A DNA stretch of 64,000 nucleotides, from assembly GCA_016617855.1 (NCBI GenBank), contig JAECUM010006833.1, positions 30,995 to 94,994 on the forward strand, in the 5' to 3' direction. Position numbers and translations under genes: made by a program. Positions within the stretch are counted from its first letter, which is position 1; every line of letters begins with the position of its first letter. Of the stretch, positions 22,935-35,558 are shown piece by piece. The notes under the pieces were generated by a model. That model saw only the letters and a program-made list of their open reading frames with translations, searched no databases and had not been told where the DNA came from. This stretch comes from Megalonaias nervosa (lineage: Eukaryota > Mollusca > Bivalvia > Unionida > Unionidae).

Positions 22935-24482
22935 TATGCACCATTAAGTATATTTGAATTGACAGATGAGCAATTGATTTTCTATTTCATTCCTATCTGT
23001 ATTTTTCATTTGATTTATTAGAATGTAAGGAAATGCTGTGAAGAAAAATTACTCCCAGTTTTTATGAAAAAGGGCTTGAACTGTCAAGAAATGAATAATC
23101 TTTATTGATTTTCTAATTTACCTCAAGACCATGGATGTTAAATTTTCAAAATTAAACATAATTGTTGAAAGATTGTCAAAACAATTTGTACAGGATACTT
23201 CGGTGATCTTTAATTAATTAATATGAGTTTAATTTTTCTGTACCAACTCTGAAATGGTTTTATAAAATTCTTGTCATTGTTAGCTTCATTGGATCACAAG
23301 CATGATGAAATCTATAATTGGAATCTGATAAGATGTTCAACCCAGCAGTAAGAGCTCTTTGACTGTCAGAGTTTCTATCAATGTATGAAACTCAAGTGTT
23401 ATTTTAAAATATGAAACAAATTACAGATTACAGAACCATTTTGTGAAGCCATTTCTGTCTTAGGGAATAGCATTACATTTGTTTCACATTTTGTTTCACA
23501 TTTCTCCCACAGGTTTATGTATAGCGCTTCGGATGATTTTATTTACTGCTTTCATTTTTAATCTGAACACCAAGAATTTTTCCATCATGTGATGCTGAGA
23601 TATTTCACAAGTATAGCCAGTTCAAGTTGCAGTGTTTTATAATGGCTTGAAGGAGCAACATTCATAATGTTTTTCACAAAATAAGATTTTTACACAATAT
23701 TCAGTACTTTCAGTACTTGAATGAATTACATACAAAAATTTTGTTTAAGTGCAGATATCACATTTTTCTTCTTGGTGGATTTTTTTTCTTCTGTTTTTGC
23801 AGAACGTACAATAGCATCACTGTGTTAGCATAAAATCATTTTTATTTACCATGAATTTTGTTGGAAATATGATACCTTTAAGTACACAACTTTATATATA
23901 TTTTTTTATGTTCACTGAACAGTCTGTTTGCAATAGAAAGATGTGACTTTTTTCACTTATTGCCATTTTTTTGGTTTTTATATATTATTTTATGTTTTGT
24001 ATCCCTCTACAATGTCTTTTACAGGTTTTTTTTATTGAACTCGGTTTCTTCAAACCAGAAACTAATTCATCAGTATGTTTGTTCATAATGTGTTTTAAGA
24101 AATAACATGGCAAATGCAGTAGCCCCAAATACAGCTGCTATATTCAGTGCAAACGCAGTCAAGCAACTAACATGTGCGCAGCTATTCTGATCGCACTCCA
24201 GCGGCGCAGCAAGCTTACATGCCACATGTAGATATATTTGAACAAAAGCAAAATATGGCATTTAGAATTCATCTGAGACACGTTGTTAAAAGAAAATCTT
24301 TTAAACTTTAAAGCAATATTTATTTATATAATGATACTAGTCTGGTCTTATGTTCCAGAATTTTTCTGCATTAAAACATTTCTCTTTGTGCAAAGGTATG
24401 CAAAATAACACTCATTTAAGGAGTATTTTTTATTCATTTATTTTTCTTTCTGGGTAACTCATTTATATTTTTTCTCTTTCAG

Positions 24483-24767
24483 TCCCTCTCCAACCAAGAA
24501 ACCTTCAGGCCATTGCTGTGTCACCCAATGAGATTGAAATAACATGGGATGCACCACAAGATGCAAATAAGATCATCAGTTACATACTCTATTACAATGA
24601 CTCTAAACAGCGTCTCAATGGGGAAATAACAATTAATCCCCCATCTACAAAATTCAAATTGACTGACCTCACACCCGACACTGTATACCACATTCAGTTG
24701 TCAGCGCGCTCTGTAACTGGGGAGGGGGTCAGGACTCCCACTATTCAACTAAAGACCCCACAGTTTG
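24483..24767 (+). CDS. Lar: LAR-type receptor PTP, FN3-3 exon
   Basis: One exon encodes the whole third FN3 domain in the extracellular stalk. The acceptor is TTTCTCTTTCAG and the donor GTAAGT (24768), with phase 1 on both sides over 285 nt. The peptide starts VPLQPRNLQA. It has the core Trp in ITWDAP, a YILYYNDS strand with an N-glycosylation sequon, the LTPDTVYHIQLSARS signature, and GVRTPTIQLKT at the end. Vertebrate LAR members share the LKPxTLYxFxLAARS and VxTPTI patterns here. The symmetric phase allows the domain to be skipped in frame. Confidence 0.92.
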
Positions 24768-25687
24768 GTAAGTGAAGCATCTTTAGTTTGCCTGTATATG
24801 TAATTGTTTGTTTACTTTAACACTGAAGTTGAGTCATCATGATTGAGAGGCAAAGAGGGGAGAAATATTTACAAATGTAGGTATGATCAGCATTCAAAGA
24901 AAAATGGGGGACAAAATACAGATAATTATATATTTACTCAGAGAAGAACTGAAAAGGGCTCACAAACTTTTGAATGAAGACTTTCACTTTTCCCCTGGAA
25001 AGTGACAGGTACCAGTCTCTTTAGGTTGAAAACATATTACTAAGGAATAATTCATTTGCTATAATAATTTAACAAGTCTTGAAAATCAGATGTTTCTTTC
25101 CAGAAATGATGATTGATTTTCCAATTAGATGCTTTACCCATTCATGACTGCCAAAAATGATTTCCCAATGTCAGTGTTATTTAAAACAAGTGTCATTGAT
25201 AACCTTGATGATTGTTGTTTTTAGTCATTCTCATTTTGAGTCTTCTAGCTGTAAAAGTTTTGTCTATTTTTATCTGTATATAGTTGTACAAGTATCCTTT
25301 GGAACATATGTCACTACTATTATGTTCATTGTTGTTTGTAATATCGTAACCTCTTACTGTACTTTTCGACTAGAAATAAGCCGTTTTTAATCTTTTTCAT
25401 CTTTTCATCTTTCCCCCCACAATGATAGATGGTGAGCCCATTTCATTTATCATACCTCAGTTATTTGAAGTATTAGTTTTTTAACCTTCACTCAGGGTAG
25501 ACAGCATTCACATTGTAGTTACTGTGAATCCATATTAAAATTTCAGTCTGTTTTAGTTCAGTATGTTGAATGTTCCAAAATGCTTTTCAGCCAGTGTCAT
25601 ACTGTGGAAAAGTAGTGTTAACCTACTGTGAATTCATTTATTTTCTAGGGTGTCATTGGTTTTGGCTAAAGAAAGAATATATAGATA

Positions 25688-26398
25688 CAGTGGTTCCTCA
25701 TTTTTTTAAAAATCTCAGTACAATGCTGTCCTTGATATAACATCTATATTGTCATGAATTTCCCTCTAAAGTATGTCAGTAAAGTTCAGTAAAACACTAT
25801 CCTTGATATAACATGTGTTATATCATGGATTTCACACTAAAGTACCTCAGTAAAGTACCTCAGTAAATCACTGTCCTTGACATAACATGAGTATTCTCAT
25901 GTATTTCACTTTAAAATAATGCAGTATAACACTATCCTTGACATAACATTGGTATTGTCATGTATTTCACTTTAAAGTACTGCAGTATAACACTGTCCTT
26001 GATATAACATGAGTATTGTCATGTATTTCACTTTAAAGTACCACTGCATAATGCAGTCACTGATATAACATGGGTATTGTAATGGATTTCACTTTAAAGT
26101 TCCTCTGTAAAGTACTTCAGTATAACACTGTCCTTGATATAACATGGTATTGTCATGAATTTCATTTCTAAATATCTCAGTATAATATAGCCTTTGATAT
26201 AACATGATTATTATCATGGATTCACTTTAAAGTACTCCAGTATAACACAATCCTTGATATACCATGGGTATTGTTGTGGATTCCATTGTATTGGTTGACT
26301 TTTTTTTCTCTGTAATATGCCCTGCATAACATGACCACACCTTTATTACAATACACTTTGATGACTCCCCTGAATGGCATTATAGCGAGGAACCATTG
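25688..26398. mobile_element. TA-flanked TIR element with internal tandem repeat
   Basis: TA at 25686-25687 and 26399-26400. The ends are CAGTGGTTCCTC and, reversed, CAATGGTTCCTCGCTATAAT. TIRs starting CAGTGG with a TA target are typical of pogo/Tigger-type elements. The interior is mostly a 61-bp tandem array and has no transposase. Confidence 0.65.
25718..26290. repeat. ~61-bp tandem repeat, about 9 copies
   Basis: The unit reads roughly CAGTATAACACTGTCCTTGA then TATAACATGAGTATTGTCAT and GTATTTCACTTTAAAGTAC. Copies vary in length and sequence, and some contain short insertions of AGTACCTCAGTAA. Confidence 0.88.
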
Positions 26399-26603
26399 TA
26401 CATTAGCATTTAAATTCATGAATACACCTGGTAGATGTGGCATTAATGGAAACGATATATTGATTTGGATTTTTAAATTCTTGATTTTTAGCAAACAAAT
26501 CCATGAAAGTTATATCCCACCTTAAAAGAATTGAATTCATAGTCATGAAAGAGTTAACTATATCCGCTTATCCGCTAATCTTTGTTTGCAGTGTAGAAAA
26601 ATC

Positions 26604-27291
26604 AAATAAAATGTTGATTATCTGGACCCATTGGGGGCATAGAGATTTTGTTTGGATAATCAGCCACCTGGATGATCAACTTTTAGTCGGAAAGTAGAAC
26701 TGTTAATGGAAGTATCTGGAACAAACTGGTCTAATAAATTTTCTTTTGACTATTAATATCTATAACTAAAGAGATATTAACAGTCTATAGACAAATGGCA
26801 TGTTTAAGAGCAGAAAATGTAGAAATAATAAAAGTTATCATTAAAATACTTTAATTAAATACTAAATTCATCATTGGATTTTACATTAAAGTTTTATATA
26901 TCTCGGAGATGGCACAATAACATGTTATGAAGGATGGTCATTTTATGTGGTTTCTTGTGAAAAAAATTGTCTAAAGGTTTTGATTAAAGGTAAACTTCGC
27001 TGACATGGATTCTCTTCACACCTATTGCAGTAGGTAATTAACTTTATTTTTTTATTTAAAAGATAAATTAGCTATTCTTGGTATCATTGTAATTATAATA
27101 GTATGAAAATATATTTTATTGTGTTTGTTTTATGTTACTCTAGTATCATGGCATCATATTCATCAAATTAGTTTAATTTATAGATGTAGTTATAGATACT
27201 TGTATATTCCAATAAAAATTTAAGGAGACATGGTGATAGTCCATACAAGTGAATGTGGATGATCATCATCCAGATAATCAACATTTTACTG
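26604..27291. mobile_element. Tigger-like MITE
   Basis: The right end, reversed, starts TA then CAGTAAAATGTTGATTATCT. The left end has AAATAAAATGTTGATTATCT. That gives about 20 bp of TIR bounding 688 bp, with TA on the right and an eroded site on the left. No coding content is visible. Confidence 0.6.
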
Positions 27292-28071
27292 TAGTACTCA
27301 TCAGATACAGTGAAGCGTCAGTCATCTTGACACTGATATGGTTCTTCCAGACACCAAGGAAGTAGACTCCCATTTTTTGTATGGACACTTTCCAGTCACC
27401 TAGACAAAGTTTCACATATAATGGAAACGAGTTTTAAAAAATGAGATTGAAACATCTGAATAGATTAATAACTTGTATACAGATTATGAAAGCAGGAAAA
27501 AATTGCACTTTTGTGACAGATTTTGTTTGGTTTGCAAGTAAAATGTCCGCTATTTTATATACACATGCTTCCCAAAGATTAAGTGGCATAATGTTAGTTT
27601 TAAATGGGCTTTGAAACACGTTTAAAATCTTTTGCATTGTTAAAGATTGCTGTTATGTTTGTTCTTATGGTGAACTTTGAGTGCTGTGATCCTTCTAAAT
27701 CTTGTCCACTTTTACATTCCATGAGATGTCAAATCCCAAGGCTTCATTGCCACTGCAGTGGACCAGTGAACATTCATCTTGCTTTTGAGTTTAGTGATGA
27801 AGATTAATTATAACGTACTTATGAGTTCAGACAAAACTGAGTTTAAATTCCATTTTAAATTTTACTGTGAATAGGTAACCAATGCAGGATTAAAACTGGT
27901 TTGATTTCAAGAATTTTCCTTCAGACTACCAATGTCATTCATGTGATCACAAAGAGGTTCTGTACAGTAAAGGTTAAGGGCATCTGAAGGTCATACTATT
28001 TATAATTCCACAGTCATGCTTCTCCTAATTAACCGTAAACAAAACTGAATATTTGAAATGAAAAAATAAAA

Positions 28072-28260
28072 GCCTCAGTTATTGGAGTGTTGGAATTTCA
28101 AGCCTAAGATCGTGGGTCCAAACCTTATGCAGATTAGCCTGGCTCAGTTATTGTGGTGTGTCTGTGGCAAGGCAGTTTACTTCCATTGCCTCAGTACTGT
28201 AGAGCCTTTCATGTGTTGATTTGCTGTTAAACACCAAACAGACTAATTAAAACAGACAAA
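28072..28260 (+). mobile_element. SINE-like copy
   Basis: Degraded head ending GTGGGTCCAAACC, middle GTGGCAAGGCAGTTTAC, and tail TGCTGTTAAACACCAAACAG. It shares these blocks with the copy at 28498. Confidence 0.55.
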
Positions 28261-28497
28261 ATCTTCTAAGATATTTATTGTGGGTGTGACAGACATCATA
28301 TTTAGTTATACTATGCAGTAATGATAATATTTTATAATTATATTATTAGGTTCTACATTTGGTCAGATTTGAACTGCTATTCCATCTTCAAATTGAAAAC
28401 TGTATGACTGTTGGAGCTAAAGCCATTTGTATCAGATTTTTGTATTTTAGAACTTTTTCTGTTCTCAACATGGCTTTGAAACGAGTCTCTTTCATTG

Positions 28498-28695
28498 CTG
28501 ACAATGAAGCCACCGTGGCTTAGGTTTTAAGGAATTAGACCCCTATCCCGAAGTATGTGGGATCGATTCTGAATGTCAGATCAGCTTCTGTGATGTGTCC
28601 TTGGGCAAGTCAGTTTACTCAGGTTGCCCGATCATGATATGACCTTCAGGTTTTGCCCTGCTATAAAACACCAGAACTAAACCAAGCCAAATATT
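28498..28695 (+). mobile_element. SINE-like copy
   Basis: Head CCACCGTGGCTTAGGTTTTA and box B-like GTGGGATCGATTC, then GATGTGTCCTTGGGCAAGTC, ending in TATAAAACACCAGAACTAAA. Confidence 0.6.
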
Positions 28696-29331
28696 GGCCT
28701 CATCATTTAATGTTTCTAAGTCCCAGACCTCCATCATGTTCACAAAAAGTTTGTTCAGGCTATTGACAGCACAGGTGGAATGAAGTAGGCTAATATCTGA
28801 TGAGGTAGGGTTTTTAATCAGGACATTTCTCTAATGAGATCAGCATTTGAAAGAATAAATGGTTTTAGGTTTGCAGCAGAGAATGAAACATCATTTCCTC
28901 AGTTCCTGACCTTGCTGGATTAAAATTTTTATCCTAATTTTACTTAACATGAAATGAAATTATGACATCATAGATGTTTACAGTCCCTTTAAAGGTCTGT
29001 GCTAATGATAGGAGTTAGGAAATCTGTTTTATCAGTTCCACATGCTTGCATTGTGTTGAGGACAAAACTGTTGGAAGGTTCCATGGCACAAGTTGGGGTA
29101 ATAGTCATCACTTAAAAAATAAACGAAGAAAGGTTCAGTAAAAAATCGTTGCTTAGAAAAATATTGCTTCATGAGACAAATCAAATTTTTTTCCTCAGAA
29201 CTTCACTTTTCATTTAGACTTTGATGATCAAATTATTTGTAAGTTGCATGCTTCATCGTTTTTTTTTTGTTTTGTTTATTTAATTTTCTTTCTTTTTGTT
29301 CATCATTCCCATCATTCCATTGTCTTCATAG

Positions 29332-29640
29332 TCCCCAGCGCTCCACCCCAAGCCGTTAGCGGCAAGCCCATCAATTCTCGAAGCGTTGAAGTCACCTGGA
29401 AGCCCCCACCTCCAGACCAGCAAAATGGACGAATTGTCGGCTATAAAATTCTTTTTGTGGAAAATTCTTCTCGCAGTACAGAAAAGGATGCCCAAGTTGA
29501 AGATGTAGCCAATGAAGCTCGTTCGGTATTGCTTCAGTCTTTATCCACTTGGACAGCTTATAAAATTTGGGTGTTAGCCTATACCAGTGTTGGAGATGGG
29601 CCTCTTTCGCATCCAATTGTGGTACGAACAGATGAAGATG
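29332..29640 (+). CDS. Lar: LAR-type receptor PTP, FN3-4 exon
   Basis: The single exon for FN3-4 is 309 nt, phase 1 to phase 1. The acceptor is TCTTCATAG and the donor GTAGGT. The peptide opens VPSAPPQAV and has the core Trp in VTWKPPPP and the QNGRIVGYKI strand. It then shows LSTWTAYKIWVLAYTSVGDG and closes PIVVRTDED. The WTxY...TxVGxGPxS...VRTDED run is one of the most characteristic stretches of LAR-family FN3-4 and separates this gene from other FN3 receptors. The Asn of VENSS is a likely glycosylation site. FN3-4 to FN3-7 are subject to alternative splicing in vertebrate relatives. Confidence 0.93.
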
Positions 29641-30023
29641 GTAGGTATCCCCTTGATCATCAACCTTTTAGATTTGTTCTCCTACCCTTCTGGATGCGGC
29701 ATTTAAGAACCTAACAGGGAGCATGGTAGTAAAGAATGGGAATAAAGCATGGATGCAACTAACAGCAATAGAAATTTTCCAAGTTTTAAACTTGCATATG
29801 ATTGCATGGTGCTGCAGATGTTTTAAGTAACATTTCTGAATTTTAACATTTAGCAATTTTACATTTTAGATCCCCAAATCAAAACATGTCTTAAAACTGT
29901 TAGTTCAGACTTCATACACTGTAGATATTTTTATTAACATCTCTGAATTTTAAAATTGATTAAGTTAGTATTATATTCCCCCAATTTTATATCTTAAAGT
30001 GTTAGTCCAGATTTCATCTGAGG

Positions 30024-30205
30024 TTCATGGTAGCTCATTTGGTTGAACATTAGGCTTGTAATATAAGAGTTTAGTGTTTGATACCCACCCAGGCCTGCTT
30101 GGGTTGGCTGCTTTACTGTATCCTTGGGAAGGACACTCGGCTCCTATTTCCTTGGCATGATATAACCAGTAATGATGAAAGTGCCATTAAAGCTAGACAA
30201 TCCAG
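30024..30205 (+). mobile_element. SINE-like copy
   Basis: The tRNA-like head GGTAGCTCATTTGGTTGAAC is followed by GATACCCACC, TATCCTTGGGAAGGACAC and ATGATATAACCAG. It is the same general layout as 28498. Confidence 0.5.
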
Positions 30206-30221
30206 ACTTGAGACAATTGAT

Positions 30222-30409
30222 GATCATATGTAGCGTGCTGCAGGCCATTTACACTGTCATTAACTCCATGGCATGCTATAGCTGGCAATGTGCTGAAATT
30301 CATGTTATAAACCATGATCATATGTAGCGTGCTGCAGGCCATTTACACTGTCATTAACTCCATGGCATGCTATAGCTGGCAATGTGCTGAAATTCATGTT
30401 ATAAACCAT
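30222..30409. repeat. 94-bp exact tandem duplication
   Basis: Two identical copies start GATCATATGTAGCGTGCTGC at 30222 and 30316. Lack of divergence indicates a recent duplication (or an assembly artefact). Confidence 0.95.
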
Positions 30410-30483
30410 GCACCCAACTCATGTGAGATGTGGATAGTAAAGAGACCATGCAACCAACTCATGTGAGATGTGGATAGTAAAGA
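30404..30483. repeat. 40-bp tandem duplication
   Basis: Two copies of ACCATGCA(C/A)CCAACTCATG plus TGAGATGTGGATAGTAAAGAG, differing by one base, directly follow the 94-bp duplication. Confidence 0.9.
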
Positions 30484-30643
30484 GATTCCTTATCAGTATT
30501 CAGTAATCCATTCATAAATGACACCTGATCTAATGGATTGTGATTAAAATCATTTATATAATCATATAATTTTCTTTATATAAAGGAATACTGTCTTAGA
30601 TGAACAAAGGACATGGTTTATACTAGCTATGTCCATTTTCAAA

Positions 30644-30884
30644 GGGGACCCCAGGGGACCACATAGTCCTGAGGTGCTTGATTTTACAAATCATTCACAT
30701 CTGACCTCTGTCTGCATAGGTTAAAGACTCAATTTAACCAGTGTGTGTATGTGAGAAATCTTGCAAGCAGCTTCCTGTGGGTAGGTGGTTCTTCATAGGT
30801 TCTTCCTCCACCAAATATACTAGCCACCACATGTGGACTATCATATGCTGAAAAGCAGCTTTAAACCACACAAGAACAAAACTG
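30644..30884 (+). mobile_element. tRNA-derived SINE (diverged)
   Basis: Body blocks CTTCCTGTGGGTAGGTGGTT, TTCTTCCTCCACCAAATATA, ACTAGCCACCAC and TATCATATGCTGAAAAGCAG match the SINE family at 13599 and 15878. The head and the ends are eroded. Confidence 0.75.
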
Positions 30885-31039
30885 TTTCTAAAACATCTCC
30901 AGGATTTTGTGCCTTGTTAAAAAAAAAATGTATGCAAGTATATGAAACAGTCAATTTCAAGCACAAGTCATTTTCTTACTGAGGTTTTGGTGTCTTTTTT
31001 ATGGTTATGGAAATGTAACATTAGTTTGCCTTCTTTTTT

Positions 31040-32600
31040 TAGATCACCTGACTCTTAGGCTAAGTGAGTTTATGGATTTGCCCTGCATCTGTCACGCACT
31101 GTCTGTCCATCACCAATTTCTTGTTACCACTCAGGAGTACATATTTATCATCCAGTTTCATTAAAATTTGAAATATAGGTTTATATCATCAAAATCTTCT
31201 ACATGTTTGATAATGAGCAAGATCCATATATAGTGAGATGATCTTGCTTCTGATGGCTAACCTTATTATTGGTGTGGAGGCCATATTTTATATTCAGTTT
31301 TGATCAGAACAGGAATATTTGCTTTTATCATTATGATCTCGCATGTTAATGAGCAAGATCTGTGCATATTAATGAGGTACTCTTGCATTGGTTCAGCTGA
31401 TCTTGTTACCACTCTCAAGGCTTGATTTCTTATCTGATTTTGATCAAACTTGGGATATATGCTCATATCATCAAGCTCACAGAACAGTTGGATAATGATT
31501 GAGATCCATGCATAATGATAGAATGATCTTGCATTCTTTTGGCTGAGGTTGTTACCATTCTGGAGGTCATAATTCTGATCTGACTTTGATCAAATGTAGA
31601 ATAAATGGTAATATTAAGATCTTGGAAAAGTGCAGTAATGAGCAAAATAAATACTTATTACTGAGGTGATCATGCATCTGATTGGCTTAGTTTGTCACAA
31701 CTCTGGAAGCCAAATTTCAGATTTGATTTTTAATAAAACTGGATATTTGGGCTATTATCATCAAGGTCTTTGACAATTTTAAAAGTGAGTGAATTCCACA
31801 CATAATTATGAGGTGATGTTGAATCATATTGACTAAGCTTGTAACTACCCTGGAAGTCATATTTTTAATATGATTTTGATCAAACTTCAGATATAGACTT
31901 ATATGATTAAGATTTCACACAAGTTCAACAATCCAAGATTTCAACACATATAAACTATCTTGCATGTGACTGGCAGAGCTTGTTACCAAACTAGAGATTG
32001 TATTCCTATGCCCGTTTTTTTGATAAAACTTGGTTAATAGGCTTAAATCATCAAGTTACTGGATGAGTGAAAATGAGGAAGTTCCATGTATATTTATGAG
32101 GTAATTTCACATCTGATTAGTGAGCTTTTCAGCACTCAAAAATCTTTGTTTCTGATCATATATTTTTACTTAGTAAATAGGCTTGTGTCATCAAAATATG
32201 TTTTTTTTTTAAATATAAGCAAGACCTATACACAGCAGTGAGGCAGTCTTGCAAATGATCGGCTGAGCTTCTTTACACAGTATTTCTGATCTAGTTTTAA
32301 TCAGACTTGGTAAATGGGTTCTTATTATCAAAATATTTAATGAGTTTGTTATGAGTGGAACCTTTGTGTATTAATGGGGCGATCTTGCATTGAATACTAT
32401 GGCATTATCTTCTTTCTGATTGGCTGTGCTTGTTACCCTTCTGGAGACTGAATTCTGATCAGTTTGTGCTCCACCTTAGGCCTGTATTGTCCTTGTTATA
32501 CATAGGTTTTATAGTGAGTGAGATCAGCACATAATAATGTGATATCTTTCATCAGAGTGGCTGAACTTGTCACCTCTAGATCTGTAGACTACATTTCTCA
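31040..32600. repeat. Degenerate tandem array, ~145-bp monomers
   Basis: A GATCTTGCATNTGATTGGCT-like block followed by GAGCTTGTTACC recurs near 31241, 31379, 31523, 31669, 31814, 31957, 32103, 32246 and 32380. Each is followed by TTTTGATCAAACTTGGNATA and ATCATCAAG. The copies are strongly diverged. Confidence 0.85.
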
Positions 32601-34374
32601 TGATTTTGGATGACTTAAATGAATTAAGAGAATGTTCATGTTTATTATATCTTTATCTTTACTAATATTGAAATAAAGGGGTTAGTGTATTAAATGATGT
32701 TTTGTTTCCCAATTTTTTACATACTGACTATAATATATTTGTATTCCTATTATCCAAGCATGTGTTCTGAATAGTTACATTTGTAATTGCCCCACAATGA
32801 TTCTAAAAGGTGAAAATATTAGTGAGAACTATTCTTCCACAAAATATCCAAAACAAAAATCATCCCATTCTTTGTCATCATTATTTGCATCTTCATTGTC
32901 ATCATCATCATTATATTGTTTATGAGTTGCTACTTTTCTGATCTAGATTGCTTGGTATTTAAGTTCGCTTTTTTAAGTTTAATGTATAATGCATGTTTTA
33001 CACAGTGCACCTTCTACTTGTCATTTATTACGTAATAACTGTACCTACAAGTAAGTGAGTTGATTTTGTATTGCATATAGAATGGAAATTTAAGATTTTA
33101 ACACCATGTCCAAGGCCATGTAAAATGAAATAAAATATATTTTTAAAAAAACACTACCTGACCACTTTTACAATCATGAGTTTTATTTTTCTCACATGGC
33201 TTAAAACATTTTTTTCTTAATTTACTAGTGAAAATCATAGCATAAGTTTTGCATGCTCTTCGGAGTGTGAATCAATTATTATTCTTTGACAGCAAATAAT
33301 TTACCAGCATTCATTTTAAATGCATGTTAAATTCACCAGATTATACATAAATTGATAGATTAAATTTAACAGCTTAACCTTTTGCATGATATTGCCTACA
33401 TGTGAGTTGGGATCATATGAAGCATATTTTGACTACAATTACCTTATCATACAAACTTTGTTACTTTCATGCTAAAATGTGGAACATCTTTTATACTGAA
33501 AGAGTATAGGTATCTTACACCTTTCAGTTACGTTGCAAGAAACAACAAAACATATGAATTACATTCACTCATTGGTTAACTCAGAATATTTGTAGATTAT
33601 TATTTTAAGTAATTTTTCATGTGTGTTGACAATTCTGCAGAAGTCCATATAATGTAACATGAAACCATATGAAGAACTTCAAATTCTGCAAGGCCAGCCA
33701 TGTTAAATATGGCTACACCACTACTATATTCATATCACTTAACAATAAATATGTCTTCAGCTGTGGCTAAAACTATTATCTCTTGTTTGTTAAATATAAT
33801 ATACTAGAAGCAGTTTTGTCTTTTTCTTTGTTTTATTTTTATTCTCAGGAGAATGTTGGCTTTGTTCAGGATGACTGGAAAAATTAAATTCTATTTTAGC
33901 CAAACTATTAACACAATAAAAGATTATGATAGTTCAGTGAAAAACGTGATATTATCGGTGGCATTAAAAACACAGCAATATTTAAACTTGGATGGTTGCA
34001 CCATTATACCATGGTAAATATTTTTAAAAATTACTTTTTTAATTAAAAAATGCAGAGTGGCATGAAAATGTGCATGGTTATGCATCCATTTTGGGGGATT
34101 TTAATTTGTGTTGAGATTGGGATGGAGTTAAAAATGAACACTTGAACAAGTTTTATATGTGGTTTTTTAATGCATGATCTGCCAGTATTGGCCAATGTAT
34201 TTCAGTATGCCCTTTGTGTTGAAAGCAGTGACATTAATTTGTGACGGAGTAAAAGATAGAATTACAGTTTTAGCTAAATTGAACTTAAAATAGTTTTATG
34301 GCAAATTATTATACATCTGCAATAATAATATGCTTATACCAAAACTTAAAATTAAGATCAGTCATCTCATTGTG

Positions 34375-34714
34375 CAGGTGAATTCCACTGTGATACACAA
34401 GTTGGAGTCAGTATATGCTGACCATCTTGTGTGCTGACCATGGTATAGCAAGAATGATTGAAAAAAGACCATGATCAATGAAAATTAATCATTGCTGTGT
34501 AAGAACATTAATTACAACATATAAGCTGTAAGTTTCTGAAACTTAACTGAATTATTTTTTATCAGTCTCATCTCGTCTAATGTTTTGAGCAGTGGCAGGG
34601 AATAAAGGACAAGCATCAATGACATGAAAGATAACATAACTTGGGAGCCTTGAGCTGACCATGTTACTTTGAAATTTGTGTTATAATGAAACAGGTCATC
34701 GTGGAGTTCCCCTG
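34375..34714. mobile_element. Possible short TIR element
   Basis: The ends CAGGTGAATTCCACTGTGAT and, reversed, CAGGGGAACTCCACGATGAC pair over about 20 bp with several mismatches. Inner GCTGACCATG and the reversed equivalent also pair. TA is present only on the right side. Confidence 0.4.
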
Positions 34715-35558
34715 TAATTAAAACGGGTCAAAAATAAAAGTGTCCCAAAATTTCTTAAAAGTACTAAATCTGCAAATGAAATTCTACCTGAAGTGTATAA
34801 TACGTATATTAGCCTTATTGTAAATAATAATTTATGCAAGACACTTATTTTACAAAAGGTGATTTATTGTACATTATTTTCATGTAAATGCAAAGTACAT
34901 AAATAGTACCTTGTCAATGGCAGTTTTAGTTGAGACAAACATATTTGAGTTTTCATGTAAATATACCAAGAAGCTGTTGGTGTGAGATCTATATTGGTTT
35001 TTGTTGTACAAGATAAAGCTATCCCAGGTTAGGTCATACAAAATTTCCACAGAATAATGTTTTCATCTGAGTGTAAGGAAGTCTTATTTCATCAAATTTT
35101 ATTAAATTGCTATTCTCTTGTGTCTTGCTTCATAACATAATAAACAGATTTTACTTTTAATATGTTTATAATACAATATAAAATTTATTTGTACTCTTGA
35201 ATCATAATACATACATGCAAGCATTCAGTAATTTTAAAGACATTAATTATTGATGATTACATTCAGTTAACAAATCAACCTGGTTGTGTTAACAAATTCT
35301 ATAAGTATTCAATTATAATACTAAATTCTTCGAGTCAACCTGGTCCCTTGTATTGAAGAGAGCATCATTAAAGTTATCATCAAGTATTTCTGCTGCATGT
35401 ATGTTCTCCTATCTACTGCTGTTTTTATTTGATTGTTAATTTTCAAATCTAGCAAAATAAAAAGTAATAAAGGATAATAAAATCCTTGGTATTTAAAAGA
35501 ATTATTTCAACTTAAGTAGTGAAAATTAAGGTTAAAGTTATCTCCCTTTCTCTCCCAG

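Larger units (their letters stand above)
5770..24482 (+). other. 18.7-kb intron between FN3-2 and FN3-3
   Basis: This phase 1 intron is almost entirely repeats, listed separately. They include tandem arrays, pogo deletion derivatives, SINEs, a TTAA element, a 1.56-kb TA element and a possible DIRS-like relic. I see no conserved coding exon, but there is a 9-nt microexon candidate at 22177 and an FN3-like exon relic at 12596. Stretches 8120-9110, 10110-11220, 11940-12590, 12720-13300, 18300-19790 and 22940-24480 show nothing recognisable. Confidence 0.75.
24768..29331 (+). other. Intron between FN3-3 and FN3-4
   Basis: A 4.6-kb phase 1 intron. It contains a TA-flanked element with an internal satellite, a Tigger-like MITE and two SINE-like copies. 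Stretches 24768-25680, 27300-28070 and 28700-29331 show nothing recognisable. Confidence 0.85.
29641..35558 (+). other. Intron between FN3-4 and FN3-5
   Basis: A 5.9-kb phase 1 intron. It contains SINE-like copies, two exact short duplications, a long ~145-bp degenerate array and a possible MITE. Stretches 29650-30020, 32600-34370 and 34720-35558 show nothing recognisable. Confidence 0.85.

Noticed and set aside
24070..24261. GC-richer minus-strand frame
   Set aside because: No motif, signal or conserved pattern. It lies in an intron and ends without gene context.
25429..25431. 3-nt microexon (AG, ATG, GTGAGC after a C-rich tract)
   Set aside because: The splice-like motifs are suggestive, but a 3-nt exon with no other support is too likely by chance.
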